From positions 1-13,277 of the forward strand of contig JBFLWV010000034.1 in assembly GCA_040757655.1 (NCBI GenBank): a stretch of DNA of 13,277 nucleotides. Reading direction: 5' to 3'. Positions 7,077-12,867 of the stretch are shown piece after piece. Under the pieces are notes generated by a model. It searched no databases. It was not told where the DNA came from and saw only the letters and a list, made by a program, of their open reading frames with translations. A program made the position numbers and the translations under genes. Source of the DNA: 2-02-FULL-49-11 sp040757655 (lineage in GTDB: Bacteria > Patescibacteriota > Patescibacteriia > 2-02-FULL-49-11). The first letter of the stretch is position 1. The number at the start of each line of letters is the position of its first letter.

Positions 7077-7605
7077 TACGTGTTCGCGCGTTCACCTTTG
7101 CGTTCAGAAAGATCATCACGATGAGGAAAAATGCGGTTGCGGACATGAGCGGAATGGTGACGTAGCCAAATTGCATGACGAACCGCTTGGTGCAGGATAT
7201 GGAATATCCCACTGCCGTGCAAGGCAGCGCCGGCGTAATGCCGATTTGGGTAAAGTAATGATAGAGTGCGATTGCGCCCCCCAGCGCGGAGAGGATGATG
7301 CTTTGCAGCGCTTCATATTGTTTTTTCCAGAGTGCGATGCCGAGCAGCACTACCTGCGGATACATCAGAATGCGCTGGAACCAGCACAACTTGCATGGTT
7401 CGTACCCTGCGATTTCCGAATAGAAAAGGCTTCCTAAGGTGGCGATGAGCGCCACGATAAACGCGCACCCTACAGCATGGGTGCGCACGATTTCGAGCAT
7501 ACGCGGCGGGCGCACGATGAGCGCAATGATGAGCAGTGCCACCACGACCTGGCCGATGATGGTCAGAAGCGCAAGGAGAAGATTTATGGTAGGTATGTAT
7601 GTCAT
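7045..7605 (-). CDS. dsbB: Disulfide bond formation protein DsbB/BdbC
   Basis: Protein of 186 residues with four predicted membrane helices (about 7-31, 42-64, 76-93, 100-118) plus a C-terminal hydrophobic segment (about 150-168). The quinone-side CKLCWFQR motif (C-x-x-C-W-x-Q-R) follows the first two helices, and a second cysteine pair lies in PALPCTAVGYSISC. Together these are diagnostic of DsbB/BdbC, which reoxidises a DsbA-type thiol oxidase with quinone. No DsbA is present in the window. Likely clients nearby are the pilin-like proteins with paired cysteines. It lies 33 nt after the methyltransferase stop and has no Shine-Dalgarno sequence. The stop is TGA. Confidence 0.9.
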   Translation of the reverse strand: MTYIPTINLLLALLTIIGQVVVALLIIALIVRPPRMLEIVRTHAVGCAFIVALIATLGSLFYSEIAGYEPCKLCWFQRILMYPQVVLLGIALWKKQYEALQSIILSALGGAIALYHYFTQIGITPALPCTAVGYSISCTKRFVMQFGYVTIPLMSATAFFLIVMIFLNAKVNARTRNAPTPDIPSV

Positions 7606-7638
7606 ACATTGTTAGGGTAGCGGGCAGCCGGTTTTTTT

Positions 7639-8241
7639 TCATTTCATCGCTATCGCTTCAATGAATGCAGATTTATAGTGATGATAGATTGAGGAAGTTT
7701 TGCGGATATTGAGTATCGTGAATGGCGCGAGCAGTTCTCGCATGTAGTCTTTGGAAAAGAAATGGCGGGTATGACCCTTGCGGTACATATCTCTTTCAAG
7801 TTTCAAACCTTTTCCGTACAGCGGGTCATCTGTTGATTTGCATTTTACGAAAAATAACCCCTTGGGTTTGAGCGCGTGATGGATGATTCGGAAGATGCGG
7901 CGGGTGGTGCGGCCGTTAAAATAGTGGAGACTTAAGTGTGCATAAATTATATCAAAAGAATTCTTTTTAAGTTTTATTGTGTGCAGGTTGTCAAGAATAC
8001 AATGTATACGCGGATCGCGGGATTTAAGTTTCGCAATGCCGGTCTTTGAAGAATCAATCGCGGTGACGGTAAGCCCTTTGCGGGAAAAATACACTGCGTC
8101 ACGCCCTGCGCCGCAGCCGAGGTCAAGCAGCGTTTTCATTCTTCTCGCGCGGATAATGCGATACGCGCGCACCGCGAAGGTATTCGTGGGCTCCTGCGGG
8201 CAGGATTGCCATGTGCGATTCCACTGTGCCGTGTCGTCCAT
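7639..8241 (-). CDS. Class I SAM-dependent methyltransferase (TehB-like)
   Basis: Protein of 200 residues. The SAM-binding motif LLDLGCGAGRDAVYFSRKG is followed by VTAIDSS (acidic motif II), then FDIIYAHLSLHYF (motif IV-like) and ALKPKGLFFVKCKS. This is the standard small-molecule methyltransferase fold; the GAGRDAVYF form resembles TehB-type enzymes, but the substrate cannot be told. I chose the ATG at 8241; a TTG at 8262 would extend it. A palindromic stretch (8265-8284, centred on atttcgaaat) lies just upstream. Part of the gene, 8001-8047, recurs at 9291-9337. Confidence 0.82.
   Translation of the reverse strand: MDDTAQWNRTWQSCPQEPTNTFAVRAYRIIRARRMKTLLDLGCGAGRDAVYFSRKGLTVTAIDSSKTGIAKLKSRDPRIHCILDNLHTIKLKKNSFDIIYAHLSLHYFNGRTTRRIFRIIHHALKPKGLFFVKCKSTDDPLYGKGLKLERDMYRKGHTRHFFSKDYMRELLAPFTILNIRKTSSIYHHYKSAFIEAIAMK
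8001..8047 (-). repeat. Source copy of a 47-bp duplication (inside the methyltransferase gene)
   Basis: This stretch, within the methyltransferase coding region, matches 9291-9337 at 45 of 47 positions in the same orientation. The two differences are adjacent transitions (positions 9-10 of the unit). Confidence 0.85.
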
Positions 8242-8371
8242 AGTTGATTGAGAAATGCACAATCATCTACATTTCGAAATAGATCACCGGTGCGCAGACA
8301 AGCAGCACGGGTGGCGTAGCCGGTTTTCCCTCATGAGCACTGGCTATAGACCCAAGATTATTTAAAATTTC

Positions 8372-9034
8372 CTAATCAATCACTTGATCTTTGAGTCCTT
8401 TTGCCAGAGACACAAAATACGTCTGAATCGTATTTTCTTTCAGAGCCGTTTTCATGCGCGGAAGGTCCTTTAATTCCTGAAAACGAATAAGTTGGGCGCC
8501 AAGCTGGAGAGGGTCAATATGAAAATCAAATTTTATCCGTGTTTTCTTTATCAGTTCACCAAGCGAATAGCCCTCCTGGGTCATGAGGAAATACAAGTCG
8601 ATGAAATCGCGTGCGCGCGGGTTTTGGTATATCGTAAAAATTTTATTGACCGCGATATCGAGTTTCGAATCAATGTAGATCCCTTTCTGTACGAGCGGTT
8701 GCTTAATGTGCGGAAAGGGAAAATAGGTGAATTCAGTTTTCAGCATCTCGCCATCGGCAAACGAGAGAAAGAACAGATTTCGGTTGAAACTTTGCTGCGA
8801 CGTAAATGACGTAAACCCAAGTGTGGGCTTCGTGTGGTTTAAAAATACGGAAACTCCAAGCGGGTCCACTTCTTCTGTTGAGAAAAAATCAAGATCCTCA
8901 CTCAGGCGATGGTGATAGTAAAAACCGGCAAGCGCAGTGCCGCCGGTCAGGACAAATTTCGTTCGCAATTCCGCTGCCTTTCCGAACTCAACTAAGAAAT
9001 GCTGCTGGCGATCGGTGAGGATATTCGATTCCAT
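8372..9034 (-). CDS. AbiEii/AbiGii-type nucleotidyltransferase (putative toxin)
   Basis: Protein of 220 residues. FVLTGGTALAGFYYHHRLSEDLDFF (residues 27-51) holds the nucleotidyltransferase GG-T-A-L and SEDLDFF signatures with the metal-binding Asp pair. KLDIAVNKIFTIYQNPRARDFIDLYFLM has the family's conserved Lys (131) and RDF-x-D-LYF motif. Known AbiEii proteins are toxins of type IV systems that transfer nucleotides, in tested cases to tRNA; that activity here is inferred from the family. The gene overlaps the end of the upstream partner by 43 nt, strong evidence of co-expression. There is no Shine-Dalgarno sequence. Confidence 0.85.
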   Translation of the reverse strand: MESNILTDRQQHFLVEFGKAAELRTKFVLTGGTALAGFYYHHRLSEDLDFFSTEEVDPLGVSVFLNHTKPTLGFTSFTSQQSFNRNLFFLSFADGEMLKTEFTYFPFPHIKQPLVQKGIYIDSKLDIAVNKIFTIYQNPRARDFIDLYFLMTQEGYSLGELIKKTRIKFDFHIDPLQLGAQLIRFQELKDLPRMKTALKENTIQTYFVSLAKGLKDQVID

Positions 9035-9237
9035 AAGAGAAGCTCAAGAAATTTTTTCTTTGTCGGATCAAGCGTGAGCTCATTCCAAAAGCGCTTCAAT
9101 GATTCTTCGTGAATCTTATCACTCCCCGTTTCAGAAATGCCAAAATTGATACGCTGTTCAAGCGCCCATTTCATGTACGTTTCAGAGTTGCTTTTGGAAA
9201 ACGAGTTAGTGTCAACTGACCAATGCCGGTGATTCAT
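8992..9237 (-). CDS. Small partner protein of the AbiEii-like gene (putative antitoxin)
   Basis: Protein of 81 residues starting MNHRHWSVDTNSF, with a conserved-looking core MKWALEQRINFG, LKRFWNELTLDPTKKKFLELLLW. I recall small proteins of this look paired with AbiEii-type nucleotidyltransferases in CPR genomes. It is far shorter than the classical winged-helix AbiEi antitoxin and shows no helix-turn-helix. Its role as antitoxin rests on position (first gene, 43-nt overlap) and is inference. I chose the ATG at 9237 over an upstream codon at 9255 because the -10 box at 9246-9251 lies inside that extension. Confidence 0.7.
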   Translation of the reverse strand: MNHRHWSVDTNSFSKSNSETYMKWALEQRINFGISETGSDKIHEESLKRFWNELTLDPTKKKFLELLLWNRISSPIASSIS

Positions 9238-9245
9238 ATGCCCGT

Positions 9246-9274
9246 AGTATAACAAAAATTGCGTTTTTTGTACA
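9246..9274 (-). promoter_or_regulatory. Promoter of the AbiEii-like pair, probably leaderless
   Basis: On the minus strand, TGTACA (-35, 9274-9269) and TATACT (-10, 9251-9246) are exactly 17 nt apart. The -10 box ends 8 nt before the ATG at 9237, so transcription would begin at or within a base or two of the start codon, leaving no room for a ribosome-binding site. Confidence 0.6.
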
Positions 9275-9290
9275 GCTTAATTACCAATAA

Positions 9291-9337
9291 AATGTATATA
9301 CGGATCGCGGGATTTAAGTTTCGCAATGCCGGTCTTT
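9291..9337 (-). repeat. Displaced 47-bp near-copy of methyltransferase coding sequence
   Basis: Matches 8001-8047 at 45 of 47 positions in the same orientation but lies in an intergenic gap, between the promoter of the putative toxin pair and the stop of the interrupted gene at 9342. It has no start and is not a gene. It may be the remnant of a duplicated methyltransferase or a trace of the event that brought in the toxin pair. Confidence 0.85.
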
Positions 9338-9341
9338 TATA

Positions 9342-9605
9342 CTAACGTTCTCTTATCTCGATTTGGAATTTAGCGTCCCCATGGCTCGGGTCGCCTTCTA
9401 TTAATATGATGTATAGTTTCCCGCCTTCTTTGGTGTCGCCGACTAATTCCTCATTTCCTGGATGTTCAAGTCCTTTATAAATTTCAGCCCAACCTCACGG
9501 GTCTGGTGGATCTGCTAAATGCGGAGTTACCCTTGCTTCCATGTCATCCATTGAAAGTGCTTGAGCTTTCACAAGTTCTAGATTTGGCAATTCACTTAAA
9601 TTCAT
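9342..9605 (-). pseudogene. Small unknown gene interrupted by one in-frame TGA
   Basis: From the ATG at 9605 the frame runs MNLSELPNLELVKAQALSMD... to ...DPPDP, meets TGA at 9497-9495 (codon 37), then continues GWAEIYKGLEHPGNEELVG ... KLYIILIEGDPSHGDAKFQ to a TAG at 9342. Both halves read like real protein with sensible codon use, so this is one 87-codon gene with a nonsense codon. A single C-to-T change from CGA (Arg) or a change from GGA (Gly) or TGG (Trp) would explain it. Because TGA is a normal stop elsewhere here, glycine recoding is unlikely. I do not recognise the family. No upstream Shine-Dalgarno sequence is visible. Confidence 0.65.
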
Positions 9606-9634
9606 ATGTAAGTTTAGTTTATAATTTTTAGTAA

Positions 9635-9748
9635 ATGATGGAAATAATTCACTGGATCATTCAATCCGGCTTTCGAAGCCTTTTTAAATTAATTCGGTCG
9701 TTTTTGATTGATGTTCGAACTTTCTTTGAGCAGAACCCCGACCAATGA
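9635..9748 (+). CDS. Small open frame running into the left repeat
   Basis: A 37-residue plus-strand frame begins with two ATG codons (9635, 9638) and ends FKLIRSFLIDVRTFFEQNPDQ. Its last 17 or so codons lie inside the repeat arm. The same peptide, RSFLIDVRTFFEQNPD, ends the open frame at the right end of the window, reading into the other repeat copy. It may be the remnant of a gene's 3' end carried by the repeat rather than a working gene. A hairpin with a T-run lies inside it (9668-9685). Confidence 0.25.
   Translation: MMEIIHWIIQSGFRSLFKLIRSFLIDVRTFFEQNPDQ
9668..9685 (+). terminator. Small terminator-like hairpin
   Basis: The sequence ggctttcgaagcc can form a 5-bp stem (ggctt/aagcc) with a tcg loop, followed by five T residues. 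It is oriented for plus-strand transcription, although no confident plus-strand gene ends here. Confidence 0.35.
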
Positions 9749-9976
9749 AGCCGCCCCGCCGCCAGCCGCCGCAAGCGGCGGCCTGCCTCGCAGAAAATTT
9801 TGCCTCTCATTTTGATTTTGCGCGCCCCACCCAAAAATTCTTCTAAAAGGAATGGCAAAATTTTCTGCTCGGCTCCGCGCTGACGCGCGGGCGGCGGGAC
9901 TACGCTCGGGCGTGGCGAAATTCCTCCCCCACACCCCCTCCTTCCGCCGCGCCCTCGCGCCGAACGGCGAAGTTTG
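9695..9976 (+). repeat. Left copy of a structured ~280-bp inverted repeat
   Basis: The outer 47 bp (9695-9741) and inner 90 bp (9887-9976) are identical to the reverse complement of 13100-13146 and 12868-12957. The middle differs but keeps its fold. Here a GC hairpin lies at 9765-9782 (gccgccgcaagcggcggc), a 15-bp stem pairs 9790-9804 (gcagaaaattttgcc) with 9854-9868, and a 6-bp stem pairs 9875-9880 with 9885-9890. The loop of the large stem keeps cattttgattttgcgcgcc-like and ttcttctaaaagga words shared with the other copy. Apparent open frames through this repeat are artefacts of its GC-rich composition. Together with 9606-9694 it makes up the otherwise gene-poor stretch 9606-9981. Confidence 0.9.
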
Positions 9977-9981
9977 GGCGG

Positions 9982-10749
9982 CTATTGCTCGTTTCTTATT
10001 GCTCGCGACCTTGCGAGCAGTGTCTTCCTCATTGCTGTTGTTAATTCTTTCACAAAATCCCGTTTAAATCCAATGAATGTTTTGCCATCAACTCTCAATT
10101 CTTCGAGATGATCCGGCAAGGGTTGGTTTTGTCTCAAAGCCTCATCGTTTAAGGCAACTTGTACTGTTTTCGCGGGATATGGACGCAAACGATTTACAAC
10201 ACTGCCATATAATCCTTGCTGGCCCTTATACCAAACCAAATGAACCGTCCATACTGTTTTGAAAGGGCCAAAATCTTTCTGTTTTTGATGTAACTTCTTT
10301 ATCCATTCTCCGCTTTTCTCGTGATTAACAAAAATCAACAAATGATACTTTTGCGCGTAACCCTTGTTTAGCTTACCTTTTACAATATCGTGCATTTCCT
10401 CGAATGTTTTGCAACGCCCCGGTATCTCCACCAACTCAAACGGATCAAGAGTAATTGTTATTGGATTATTCGTTATAGTCATAAGTTCGAAATCTGGCGG
10501 ATCGCTGTCGGGTTGCCTCAAAAACCAATCCAATCCTGAAATCTTTTTGAGACCCAAAATGAAAAAATACTCGGCGACATTTTCACGCGCCTTTTTAACA
10601 CTTTCTTCGGGGCTTGAAAAGAATTTTTGAGCACCAACTTTTCCAACCGTTTCAATCAGTTTATCCGCCAAAGTATTGGGGTGCATGAAATAAATTAATT
10701 CTTCATCGCCGACTTTGCATCTTTCAGAATTAAGAAAATCTACTCTCAT
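9982..10749 (-). CDS. Unknown protein of the R-M operon, possibly PD-(D/E)XK nuclease-like
   Basis: Protein of 255 residues that I do not recognise. It has no membrane segment or signal peptide. Residues 83-87 read DPPDF, followed after a strand-like stretch by ITLDPFELVEI (99-109), then a basic helix KGKLNKGYAQKYH and a strand LLIFVN (137-142). An acidic PD motif, then an E-containing strand, then a Lys-rich helix resembles the core of some PD-(D/E)XK nuclease-fold proteins, but the exact E-x-K is not evident, so this is only a suggestion. Its ATG overlaps the stop of the ASCH gene (ATGA at 10749-10746), so the two are tightly coupled. It ends 5 nt from the left repeat. It could be a second nuclease, a regulator or an unrelated cargo protein. 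Confidence 0.7.
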   Translation of the reverse strand: MRVDFLNSERCKVGDEELIYFMHPNTLADKLIETVGKVGAQKFFSSPEESVKKARENVAEYFFILGLKKISGLDWFLRQPDSDPPDFELMTITNNPITITLDPFELVEIPGRCKTFEEMHDIVKGKLNKGYAQKYHLLIFVNHEKSGEWIKKLHQKQKDFGPFKTVWTVHLVWYKGQQGLYGSVVNRLRPYPAKTVQVALNDEALRQNQPLPDHLEELRVDGKTFIGFKRDFVKELTTAMRKTLLARSRAIRNEQ

Positions 10750-11018
10750 TTCTTTTGTTCAAATTGAATAATCTGGAAGCCATATCTATCAACCTCCTCT
10801 TGCGGCCAAAAAGTTTGGCCTTTGGTTTTGAGAATGTATGTAGCGATAACTTCATTTTTGCGTCCAGTGTATTCCTTTTTGATGTTATCCCACTCCTCTA
10901 AAACCAAAATATCGCCTTCATTTACTTCAAAATCAGCGAGGCGTAGTTCAACCTTTTTCTTGCCGGAAATAATTTTCTCAAAATATTCCGGCCAAACTTT
11001 TTTGTGAATCGTTGCCAT
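10746..11018 (-). CDS. ASCH/DUF3850-type PUA-like domain protein
   Basis: Protein of 90 residues that is almost entirely one domain. IHKKVWPEYFEKIISGKKKVELRLAD is followed by FEVNEGDILVLEEWD and YTGRKNEVIATYILK. The pattern W-x-x-Y-F-x-x-I-x-S-G-K-K-x-x-E-x-R, then G-D-x-L-x-L, is typical of the ASCH/DUF3850 family, a PUA-like beta-barrel thought to bind RNA or modified nucleotides. It starts 3 nt after the restriction enzyme stop and overlaps the next gene as ATGA. In this position it might sense modified bases or nucleic acid, or regulate the operon; this is inference. Confidence 0.82.
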   Translation of the reverse strand: MATIHKKVWPEYFEKIISGKKKVELRLADFEVNEGDILVLEEWDNIKKEYTGRKNEVIATYILKTKGQTFWPQEEVDRYGFQIIQFEQKK

Positions 11019-11021
11019 AGT

Positions 11022-11819
11022 TTAGATTATGATTGTTTTTTTCTCATACAACATTGGCAAAGCGTCCTGCCTCATGCGGAATTTAGTGCCGTGGTTGTGT
11101 CCGGTGCGCGCGTCAAAATCCACAAGGATTTTGCCTTCCTCCAACGCTTTCAAAAATCCCTCAAAACTAAATTTCTGTAACATCATTATCTTGGTGTAGC
11201 GATAGTATTCTTTCTTGCGCTCGGTTTTTACTTCGGCTTGAACATAAAAAGCGTTGAGGAGCTTTGTTCCTGCCTTATGTTCCAAATCATCAAAGCCCCA
11301 ATATGGCTGCGGATTAAGTTCGCCGGGGCCAACACGCTTTTTTACTGCTTCAAGCCATCGTTTATGCCGAATATCTACGCTTCCGGCATCAAATGAAATC
11401 AAAACTTTTCTCTCCTTGCGGTCAATAACGACCATAAAGCCGCGATCACTTCGCGATTGGCCGTGTATCGTCTGCCGAAAGCTCATTTCGCCTTTGGGAT
11501 ACTTCTTACCGTCTTCTTGATGCGCCCAGCCGTAAAGCGGGAGTAAAACTTGCGGCACAAATCGGACGGCGCGCGGCGAGGGTTCAATATGAAAAAGCGT
11601 TGTTAGTGAAGTCGTATTTGCTCTTTGTGTTTTCAATTCCCATTCGGCGGCGTTTGGTATTGGTAAATTATTTTCTTTGATACCAAGCAAATCCTCAAGT
11701 GTATTTCCGATACCACCCGCATTACCTCGCCGCGCATTCGGAATCCAACCCATGCCGGAAATTTCCTTGAGTTTGGCTATAAGTTGCGGTTTTGTATAAA
11801 TTTTCGGTTTCTTTGCCAT
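11022..11819 (-). CDS. Type II restriction endonuclease, MvaI/BcnI family
   Basis: Protein of 265 residues. The N-terminal block ARRGNAGGIGNTLEDLLGI (residues 29-47) followed by NNLPIPNAAEWELKTQR (50-66) is the hallmark of the MvaI/BcnI family, with E61 and K63 as the E-x-K catalytic pair of the PD-(D/E)XK fold. Characterised members act as monomers and cut CCWGG (MvaI) or CCSGG (BcnI). Length is close to that of the known enzymes. I chose the ATG at 11819, two bases after the methyltransferase stop; a TTG at 11828 would overlap it. The operon partner is a TSPPY methyltransferase, which fits, since known partners methylate cytosine N4. Confidence 0.88.
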   Translation of the reverse strand: MAKKPKIYTKPQLIAKLKEISGMGWIPNARRGNAGGIGNTLEDLLGIKENNLPIPNAAEWELKTQRANTTSLTTLFHIEPSPRAVRFVPQVLLPLYGWAHQEDGKKYPKGEMSFRQTIHGQSRSDRGFMVVIDRKERKVLISFDAGSVDIRHKRWLEAVKKRVGPGELNPQPYWGFDDLEHKAGTKLLNAFYVQAEVKTERKKEYYRYTKIMMLQKFSFEGFLKALEEGKILVDFDARTGHNHGTKFRMRQDALPMLYEKKTIII

Positions 11820-11821
11820 AG

Positions 11822-12577
11822 TTACCAAAGTTTAGATTGTGCTTGGTGTTTCTTAATTCTGTTCTCGGCCATCTTGCAGTATTCCGGTGATATATCAATG
11901 CCGATGTAATCGCGCTTGAAATTGATTGCCGATACGGCCGTTGTGCCTGAACCCATAAACGGGTCCAAAATTATTTTTGCGCTTGTTGAGGAAACAATCC
12001 TATCAATCAAGTTCACCGGAAAGGCAGCCGGATGGTCGTTATTCATTTCTTGCGTAAATTCCCAAATATCGCCGTGCGCATTTGCTTTCGGTGAGAGCTT
12101 AAATTTGGACTTGGCGATAAGATAAATTACTTCGTAAGTCGGCAAGAAATAACCGGGGTTGAAATTGAGGCCGCCTTTCCTGCGCCAAATGATAATTTGA
12201 CGCACAGGAAGACCGCTTACTATATCTTGGCGGTCTTGGAGCAATCCGGCTTGAACACGCCACTTATGATTGTAGAAAATTGCGCCATGTTCGGGGATAA
12301 GCCGCATCATTTCGGCTAGACAATCGCGTTGCCACTTCACATATTCTTCGTGCGGCATGCAATCGTCGTAATGTGAATATCCTTTTTGTAATCTGGCATT
12401 GGCCCATTTCCCGCCACGCCCATCTTTTAGGCCGTTGCCGGTAGAATTTTTGATATTGTACGGAGGCGAAGTAACAACCAAATCAACCGAACCATCGGGC
12501 ATTTGTTTCATCACCTCCAGCACATCGCCGCAGATGATTTTGTTCAAAAACTTTTTTGTAAAATCGGCGTTCTTCAT
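11822..12577 (-). CDS. Beta-class DNA methyltransferase of the R-M system (likely N4-cytosine)
   Basis: Protein of 251 residues with the motif order of beta-class amino-methyltransferases. The catalytic motif VVTSPPYNI (residues 34-42) comes first, the target-recognition region sits in the middle, then HPAAFPVNLIDRIV, and motif I DPFMGSGTTAVSAI (205-218) is near the C-terminus with IGIDISPEYC after it. TSPPY is usual for N4-cytosine enzymes, though some N6-adenine enzymes share it. It would protect host DNA from the endonuclease encoded directly downstream (2-nt gap). It starts one base after the regulator's stop (TGA-T-ATG), a re-initiation junction. Confidence 0.9.
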   Translation of the reverse strand: MKNADFTKKFLNKIICGDVLEVMKQMPDGSVDLVVTSPPYNIKNSTGNGLKDGRGGKWANARLQKGYSHYDDCMPHEEYVKWQRDCLAEMMRLIPEHGAIFYNHKWRVQAGLLQDRQDIVSGLPVRQIIIWRRKGGLNFNPGYFLPTYEVIYLIAKSKFKLSPKANAHGDIWEFTQEMNNDHPAAFPVNLIDRIVSSTSAKIILDPFMGSGTTAVSAINFKRDYIGIDISPEYCKMAENRIKKHQAQSKLW

Positions 12578-12578
12578 A

Positions 12579-12791
12579 TCACTTCATAAGTTCGTCTATT
12601 GAAACTTCAAGCCCTGCGGCGATTTTCGCGACTGTTTGAATTGAGGGTTTAGTGATTACGTTCGCCTCAATTTTAGTCAGCGTTGTGTATGGGATATCGC
12701 ACTTACGAGCAAGCGCGTCTTGCGTCAATCCCTGCTTGTTTCGTAGGGCCTTTATTTTATCCCCAATTTCTTTATTGTTCTTTCTTTCCAT
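12579..12791 (-). CDS. XRE-family helix-turn-helix regulator (C-protein-like)
   Basis: Protein of 70 residues, essentially one Cro/C1-type helix-turn-helix: IGDKIKALRNKQGLTQDALARK, then CDIPYTTLTKIEANVITKPS, then IQTVAKIAAGLEVSIDELMK. Size and position (first gene before the methyltransferase and endonuclease) match the controller proteins of type II R-M systems, which delay endonuclease expression. I chose the ATG at 12791 over an upstream TTG at 12824 because the -10-like box lies between them. Three ATACT words just before the start could be its operator. Confidence 0.85.
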   Translation of the reverse strand: MERKNNKEIGDKIKALRNKQGLTQDALARKCDIPYTTLTKIEANVITKPSIQTVAKIAAGLEVSIDELMK

Positions 12792-12810
12792 AGTATGATA
12801 GTATAAGTAT
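12792..12810 (-). promoter_or_regulatory. -10 box and repeated ATACT words before the R-M operon
   Basis: On the minus strand the sequence before the ATG reads CATACTTATACTATCATACT. ATACT occurs three times (at 12810-12806, 12804-12800 and 12796-12792), and the middle copy forms TATACT, a good -10 box ending 8 nt before the ATG. No convincing -35 box is seen. An inverted copy lies at 12837-12841. The repeats may be an operator for the XRE protein, and the transcript would be close to leaderless. Confidence 0.4.
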
Positions 12811-12867
12811 GGGCGTTGATGCAAACTTTCATCTTTATACTACATGATTTTTAAGATTTATTCAACT

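Noticed and set aside
7606..7640. T-run after a GC-rich stretch between dsbB and the methyltransferase gene as a terminator
   Set aside because: The T-run is on the plus strand while both flanking genes are on the minus strand, and the possible stem is only about three base pairs.
8265..8284. Palindrome centred on atttcgaaat before the methyltransferase gene
   Set aside because: A short imperfect palindrome in AT-rich sequence with no second copy. It could be an operator but cannot be supported from one site.
8001..9337. Diversity-generating retroelement template/variable repeat pair
   Set aside because: The 47-bp duplicates differ at only two adjacent positions, with no adenine-specific pattern, and no reverse transcriptase gene is present.
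9342..9605. UGA recoded as glycine (genetic code 25)
   Set aside because: Seven or more genes in the window end in TGA at the expected family length or at tight operon junctions, so TGA acts as a stop here.
9689..10067. Open frames across the left repeat (plus strand 9852-10067; minus strand 9689-9934)
   Set aside because: They are GC-rich readings of the inverted repeat. The same peptide, ...VAKFLPHTPSFRRALAPNGEV, appears from both repeat copies because the DNA is identical, and the frames run through the stems.
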